This document shows positions 60,487 to 64,000 of a DNA stretch of 64,000 bases, in pieces. The DNA is taken from positions 1-64,000 of the forward strand of contig CAJTCS010000008.1 of the NCBI GenBank assembly GCA_910574995.1, in the 5' to 3' direction. Positions within the stretch are counted from its first letter, which is position 1. The number at the start of each line of letters is the position of its first letter. The notes beneath the pieces were generated by a model. That model was not told the origin of the DNA. It saw only the letters and a program-made list of their open reading frames with translations, and searched no databases. Made by a program: the position numbers and the translations under genes. The DNA comes from Oscillospiraceae bacterium. GTDB taxonomy: Bacteria > Bacillota > Clostridia > Oscillospirales > Acutalibacteraceae.

Positions 60487-60582
60487 GATATGTTGTCCTT
60501 TCTAAAATAGTCTGATGGCTGATAACGGAGAATGCCATCTGCAATGATTTTAGCAACATTCAGTAATCTACACAAGATTGCA

Positions 60583-60614
60583 CTTTTTAGGTAGGTACTT
60601 CCCAAAAAGTAAGT
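60583..60614. promoter_or_regulatory. Candidate HxlR operator (copy 1)
   Basis: On the minus strand the tract contains TACTTTTTGGGAAGTAC, very similar to TACTTTTGGGGAAGGTAC at 62153-62170 upstream of the radical SAM gene at 62088. It lies between the divergent nitroreductase and HxlR genes. Confidence 0.55.
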
Positions 60615-60662
60615 CCTTTTCCTAATCGCAACGATATGATATAATTTTCAAGAGGTGATTCC

Positions 60663-61013
60663 ATGAAACAAACGCAATTCAACTGCCCTGTTGAGGCAAC
60701 TCTATCGCTGATTGGCGGGAAATATAAGCCATTGATCCTTTGGCATCTGGTAGATTGCCCTCTCCACTATATGGAGTTGCAACGAAGGATTCCAAGTGCC
60801 ACACCCAAAATGCTTTCTCAACAGCTCCATGATTTGGAGAACTGCGGTATGGTGCATAGAGAGGTAATTCCTGAGAAGCCTCCCAAAACGGTGTATTCTC
60901 TGACGGCCTTTGGGGAAAGTATCGTCCCGGTTCTGGATGCTATGTGTCAATGGGGAACCAATTATATGGACGGGCTGGATGTTCAAGCGCCATGTTGTAA
61001 CGCCGGGGCATAA
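60663..61013 (+). CDS. HxlR family transcriptional regulator
   Basis: A 116-residue HxlR protein (ATLSLIGGKYKPLILWHLVD, MELQRRIPSATPKMLSQQLH, DLENCGMVHREVIPEKPPKT, VYSLTAFGES). The N-terminal FNCPVEATL carries a cysteine at residue 8, the usual redox-sensing place. ATG 60663 has AGAGGTG and a TATAAT at 60640-60645. It probably controls the divergent nitroreductase gene and, by the shared motif, the radical SAM gene at 62088. Confidence 0.9.
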   Translation: MKQTQFNCPVEATLSLIGGKYKPLILWHLVDCPLHYMELQRRIPSATPKMLSQQLHDLENCGMVHREVIPEKPPKTVYSLTAFGESIVPVLDAMCQWGTNYMDGLDVQAPCCNAGA

Positions 61014-61019
61014 TAAATA

Positions 61020-61054
61020 GGCATAGCTGCCGTTGGGTGGCTATGCCCATTTTT
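61020..61054 (+). terminator. Terminator of the HxlR gene
   Basis: GGCATAGC (61020-61027) pairs with GCTATGCC (61040-61047), followed by CATTTTT. A near copy of the hairpin is found at 62268-62298. Confidence 0.7.
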
Positions 61055-61062
61055 GTATTCGA

Positions 61063-62088
61063 TCAAATTTGTGACTGCCGTATATAGTTACATAGTACCA
61101 TAAAATCGGTGTTAGGATTCTGATTCAAAATCTTCTGCATACTTTCTGTAGCCTGTTGACGCAAAACAGGCTTTTTCAAATCGTCCAGCAGAAGGAAGAT
61201 ATTCAGCCGCCTGCCAACTGCGAACAGGAGCTTTTCATCCGGCGGGAGTTGTAAAAAGCATTCAATCATGGAGAGCATTTTCGTTTTGTCTGTCTGCAAA
61301 TTGCCGCGTACTTCCAAAAGCAAATTTATGATATGCTCGTTCACATAGAAACTGTCCATTGGTTGAAGGCATTGCAAAAATAGTTTCTGTTCCTCTACGA
61401 TTTCTTCCTCTGATTGTAAAGTAAATGAGCCGTTTCGGACAAACTCGCCCAACTTGGATTCCGGCTTTATGCCAGTGGCATGAACGCGGATGTAATCGGG
61501 ACGGATGATATTCAGCGCCTCGGCAGTGGCAGAGGCATTTTCTTCGGACAGTTCTCTGCCGCCGATTCCCAGCAGAATAAACTCGGACAAAATCATACCG
61601 GCCTCTTTTGCCATGCAGCCGCTTTGCACCACTGTATCCGCTTCAAAACCCTTGTTAATGAGTTTCAATATCTGATTGGAGCCGGTTTCCATCCCGCAGT
61701 AAAGATGATTCAGACCAGCTTGCCGAAGGGCCTGCAATTCCGATAATGTCTTGCGGGTGATACTGTCGGCACGAGCATAGGTTGTAATGTATTGCAGGCT
61801 GGGGAAATGATGATTAAGAGCATCCAGTATTCGGAGCAGATAGTCGGTTTTTAGAACCAGCGCATCGCCGTCCTGCAAAAAGCAGGATGTGAAATTTCTC
61901 CCTTTGTAAAACTGGGCCTGTCTCGCTATATCTTCTATGGTTTCCTCGATGGGCCGCATGGAAAACTGCATAGATTTATAGAGGCCGCAGAAATAGCATT
62001 TGTTCCAATGACATCCCCGTGTGACGCGAACCAGCAGGCTGCTACTTTCAGAGGGTGGACGAATCGGCCCGATCTCTACATTTTTCAT
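61063..62088 (-). CDS. Radical SAM protein
   Basis: A 341-residue radical SAM enzyme. The cluster motif is CHWNKCYFC (Cx4Cx2C, residues about 25-33) and SAM-binding motifs include FLQDGDALVLKTDYLLRILD and YCGMETGSNQILKLINKGFE. It is a paralogue of the protein at 58445-59335 with a longer C-terminus. I chose ATG 62088 (AGGAAACC upstream, MKNVEIGPIRPPSE start), matching the paralogue; the frame open upstream to 62199 has no start signals and overlaps the candidate operator at 62150. The substrate is unknown. Confidence 0.88.
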   Translation of the reverse strand: MKNVEIGPIRPPSESSSLLVRVTRGCHWNKCYFCGLYKSMQFSMRPIEETIEDIARQAQFYKGRNFTSCFLQDGDALVLKTDYLLRILDALNHHFPSLQYITTYARADSITRKTLSELQALRQAGLNHLYCGMETGSNQILKLINKGFEADTVVQSGCMAKEAGMILSEFILLGIGGRELSEENASATAEALNIIRPDYIRVHATGIKPESKLGEFVRNGSFTLQSEEEIVEEQKLFLQCLQPMDSFYVNEHIINLLLEVRGNLQTDKTKMLSMIECFLQLPPDEKLLFAVGRRLNIFLLLDDLKKPVLRQQATESMQKILNQNPNTDFMVLCNYIRQSQI

Positions 62089-62149
62089 AAGAGGTTTCCT
62101 TTCGTTGTAATTGCAATAAACATACCATCTTATAAAAAGGAGAGCAAGA

Positions 62150-62176
62150 ACGTACTTTTGGGGAAGGTACTTTCCA
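62150..62176. promoter_or_regulatory. Candidate HxlR operator (copy 2)
   Basis: GTACTTTTGGGGAAGGTAC lies upstream of the radical SAM gene and matches the site at 60583-60614 between nitroreductase and HxlR. The internal GTAC...GTAC spacing is typical of HxlR-type operators. Confidence 0.55.
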
Positions 62177-62267
62177 AAACAATAGCACCTATTTGACATA
62201 GTTAGTAACCGTTTCAGACCTCTTTAGAAGATTGTTGAACATAGGCTGTACCCCTTGATGGTAAACG

Positions 62268-62298
62268 GGCATAGCCGCCATTAGGTGGCTATGCCCGT
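62268..62298. repeat. Hairpin repeat related to the terminator at 61020
   Basis: GGGCATAGCCGCCATTAGGTGGCTATGCCC forms a long near-perfect stem; only a few bases differ from the terminator at 61018-61048. It follows the end of the M56 gene (62321, minus strand), where it serves as terminator. Confidence 0.55.
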
Positions 62299-62320
62299 TG
62301 TTTATCAGAACTGCGGGTAC

Positions 62321-63637
62321 TTACTTCACGATATAGGTGATAGGTGCGGAGGTGTCTATGCCAGCATACATGGTTTCAAAGCCCGCATAGCGATTCAGCC
62401 CTTTTTCTGTGTTTGCATCCAGAGCGCGAAAATGTTCGTCGCGCTGGGCTTCGGTGTCAAAATAGATTACATTGCTATCGGGCAGACCATTTGTTTCAGC
62501 ATCGGTTTTGTCTACGGGCGCACCATAAATGTCGCCAGACTGCACCGGGGTTGCCATTAGAGCCTCACTTGTATCAAATCCAGCGGTCTTGCCATCATCT
62601 TTGAAAAAAGTTCCAAAGGTGTCCGCAATCTGCGGAGCGGAGGCCGGTTTACCCACAATGTTGATATTGTCGTTCTGCTCCACGGGATCAGCCTGCTGTG
62701 CATTTGCGGAGGTTGCAAATGCCGTGGTTACTCCACAAACCAGGGCCAGTGCCAGAACAAGAGAGAAAATAGATGCTTTTTTGATTTTCATAATTGCGGT
62801 TATCCTTTCTTCAATCGCGTTTTTACTAAAATTGCTGCACAAGGGAGCAAAGCCGCTCCGAGTTTCTTCCATGCTAATGAGTGTCCGCGCATAAGCCGCT
62901 CTTGTGTTCTCCCCAAAAAGATGCACCACTGCTTCGTCGCACGATAGTTCAATATCCCGGTTCACAAGGATATACATAACCCAAACCAAGGGATTAAACC
63001 AATGCACACACACCGTCGCAATCAACACTAATTTTGTAATGCTGTCAAACCGCCGGATATGCACATATTCATGCTCCAAAACATATAGAAGTGACTTTGT
63101 ATTAGCCCATTCAGTAGATATTGGCATCAGAATTACGGGGTGAAATACGCCATAGGTGAGCGGAGCAGAAAACCGGCTGGACTGCCGAACGGAAATTGGG
63201 CGCTTCTGTTGATGCTTATTCAGCCAGCTTCTAATGAAGGCATTTTCTACTGGAAATGAGGTTTGAAATTCTTGTCGGCACTTCCAATATGCTACGCCAA
63301 AAACCAAAGCAAAAATCAATGCACCAGCGGCCCAAACAACCACCCAAACAGAAATTATATTTGTGGACATTGTAGCCTTTTGCCCAGCTACTTCGACCGG
63401 CATCAACGCAACCGCAAGGGGGCTTTCTGCAACGTCTATTCCTGATACATGACTGCCTAATAATGAATAGACACTAAATGCAGAGGGGAAAGAGAACGGG
63501 AGCAGCAGGCGCACAACGGCTGTTCCCCAAAGCACCAAAAAGGTCTTTTTCGGGAGACGGTTGATTGCCAAGGTACGAATGACGGTGATTGCCAAAATCA
63601 TCACGCCTCCCGCAAAACTCATTTGCAACAGGCTCAT
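62321..63637 (-). CDS. M56/BlaR1-type membrane metallopeptidase
   Basis: A 438-residue protein. Transmembrane helices at the N-terminus (LLQMSFAGGVMILAITVIRT, WVVVWAAGALIFALVFGVAY) surround a cytoplasmic zinc-peptidase with HEYVH (VLEHEYVHIRRFD, near residue 182) and the IELSCDEAVVHL box. A further helix and a 120-residue extracellular tail follow, with no penicillin-binding domain. It probably cleaves the BlaI-like repressor encoded before it on sensing an envelope signal. ATG 63637 has GAGGTG six bases upstream. Confidence 0.85.
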   Translation of the reverse strand: MSLLQMSFAGGVMILAITVIRTLAINRLPKKTFLVLWGTAVVRLLLPFSFPSAFSVYSLLGSHVSGIDVAESPLAVALMPVEVAGQKATMSTNIISVWVVVWAAGALIFALVFGVAYWKCRQEFQTSFPVENAFIRSWLNKHQQKRPISVRQSSRFSAPLTYGVFHPVILMPISTEWANTKSLLYVLEHEYVHIRRFDSITKLVLIATVCVHWFNPLVWVMYILVNRDIELSCDEAVVHLFGENTRAAYARTLISMEETRSGFAPLCSNFSKNAIEERITAIMKIKKASIFSLVLALALVCGVTTAFATSANAQQADPVEQNDNINIVGKPASAPQIADTFGTFFKDDGKTAGFDTSEALMATPVQSGDIYGAPVDKTDAETNGLPDSNVIYFDTEAQRDEHFRALDANTEKGLNRYAGFETMYAGIDTSAPITYIVK

Positions 63638-63647
63638 TTGCATCACC

Positions 63648-64000
63648 TCATTCCAAGTCGCCAACAATCTGTTTCAGCTTTTCAATTTGCTCGGCGCTCA
63701 ACTTTTTTCGCCCCAACAAAGCCGCAAACAGTTTGTCCGCACATCCGTCATACACCCTGTCGATCAGTTCGTTTGTTTCTGCCTCCTGTATTTCTGTCTG
63801 CGGCACAATAGCGTGACACATGAAACCGGGATCGGAGCGTTCAATCGCGCCCTTTTTGATGCACCGCTTAATCAAGGTATAGGTCGTATTCACATTCCAA
63901 CCCAATTCCTCGGTCAGCAGTTTAGCGATATACTTCGCAGGAACATCGCCATCGCGCCAAAGGACAGACATTACTTTCAGTTCAGAAGCAAACAGTTTAG
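63648..64000 (-). CDS. BlaI/MecI family repressor, N-terminus beyond the window
   Basis: The frame is open to the window edge, beginning KLFASELKVMSVLWRDGDVP and continuing AKYIAKLLTEELGWNVNTTY, TLIKRCIKKGAIERSDPGFM: the winged-helix domain of BlaI/MecI repressors. The C-terminal dimer region ends EQIEKLKQIVGDLE. Although ATG 63971 exists, the residues before it fit the family, so the true start lies to the right of the window. It overlaps the control region of the M56 gene and forms an operon with it. Confidence 0.85.
   Translation of the reverse strand, partial: KLFASELKVMSVLWRDGDVPAKYIAKLLTEELGWNVNTTYTLIKRCIKKGAIERSDPGFMCHAIVPQTEIQEAETNELIDRVYDGCADKLFAALLGRKKLSAEQIEKLKQIVGDLE

Overview
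The window looks like a gut-type low-GC Gram-positive bacterium of the class Clostridia (Lachnospiraceae or Oscillospiraceae level; genus not determinable). The reasons are Tn1549-like conjugation genes, Tn4451-like serine recombinases with TnpV and TnpW proteins, Maff2, DUF4366 and DUF4315 proteins, and strong AGGAGG-type ribosome sites. It is almost entirely mobile DNA: elements inserted in elements, with broken recombinase, relaxase and Maff2 genes marking the junctions. Layout: (1) 1-3159 is an accessory edge with the start of an Rpn-type nuclease gene, a 5'-truncated tyrosine integrase, an attP-like tract holding the 3' part of a tRNA between two identical 23-base repeats, and a Fic/VbhA toxin-antitoxin pair. 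(2) 3160-32385, minus strand, is an ICE backbone (ICE1): replication initiator, DUF5348, DUF3801, VirD4/TraG coupling protein, Maff2, VirB6, two DNA methyltransferases (one frameshifted), PrgI, VirB4, CHAP hydrolase, PAPS-reductase-like protein, XF1762 protein, DUF4315, DUF4366, topoisomerase III, and an ArdA/ArdC-like antirestriction protein. No relaxase or complete integrase of ICE1 is in the window. A plus-strand, AT-rich cassette of a zincin-like protein and a coiled-coil CHAT protease (7143-9101) sits inside it. (3) 19037-28732 is an integrative mobilizable element (IME1) inserted in the ICE1 Maff2 gene. It carries a serine recombinase, TnpW, DnaC-like and replisome-organizer proteins, MobC, relaxase, sigma-like and HTH genes, and TetR plus serine hydrolase cargo. 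(4) 32417-36450 holds a recombinase remnant and an AT-rich block of three GNAT acetyltransferases, a SnoaL-like protein and a small membrane protein. (5) 36528-42511, plus strand, is a second ICE fragment (TraG end, small ORF, Maff2) with a second, internally deleted IME (IME2, 37265-42475) in the same Maff2 codon. IME2 has the same mobilization genes but BlaI/M56 cargo. (6) 42575-50309 holds a TnpV region, a plasmid-like mobilization segment with oriT-like hairpins and a broken MOBQ-type relaxase, TfoX-like and LspA-like cargo, and a lantibiotic-immunity type ABC transporter. (7) 50552-57417 has a third Tn4451-like element, whose recombinase is cut by a fourth element that encodes two overlapping large serine recombinases. 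(8) 57915-64000 looks more chromosome-like: an XRE regulator, two radical SAM proteins each close to an HxlR regulator, a nitroreductase, and a BlaI/M56 pair running off the end. The signals most worth following are the zincin plus CHAT cassette, the paired IMEs at one Maff2 codon, and the ~148-base palindrome at one end of both IMEs. That palindrome carries DnaA-box-like sequences in each arm and shows compensatory base changes between the two copies.
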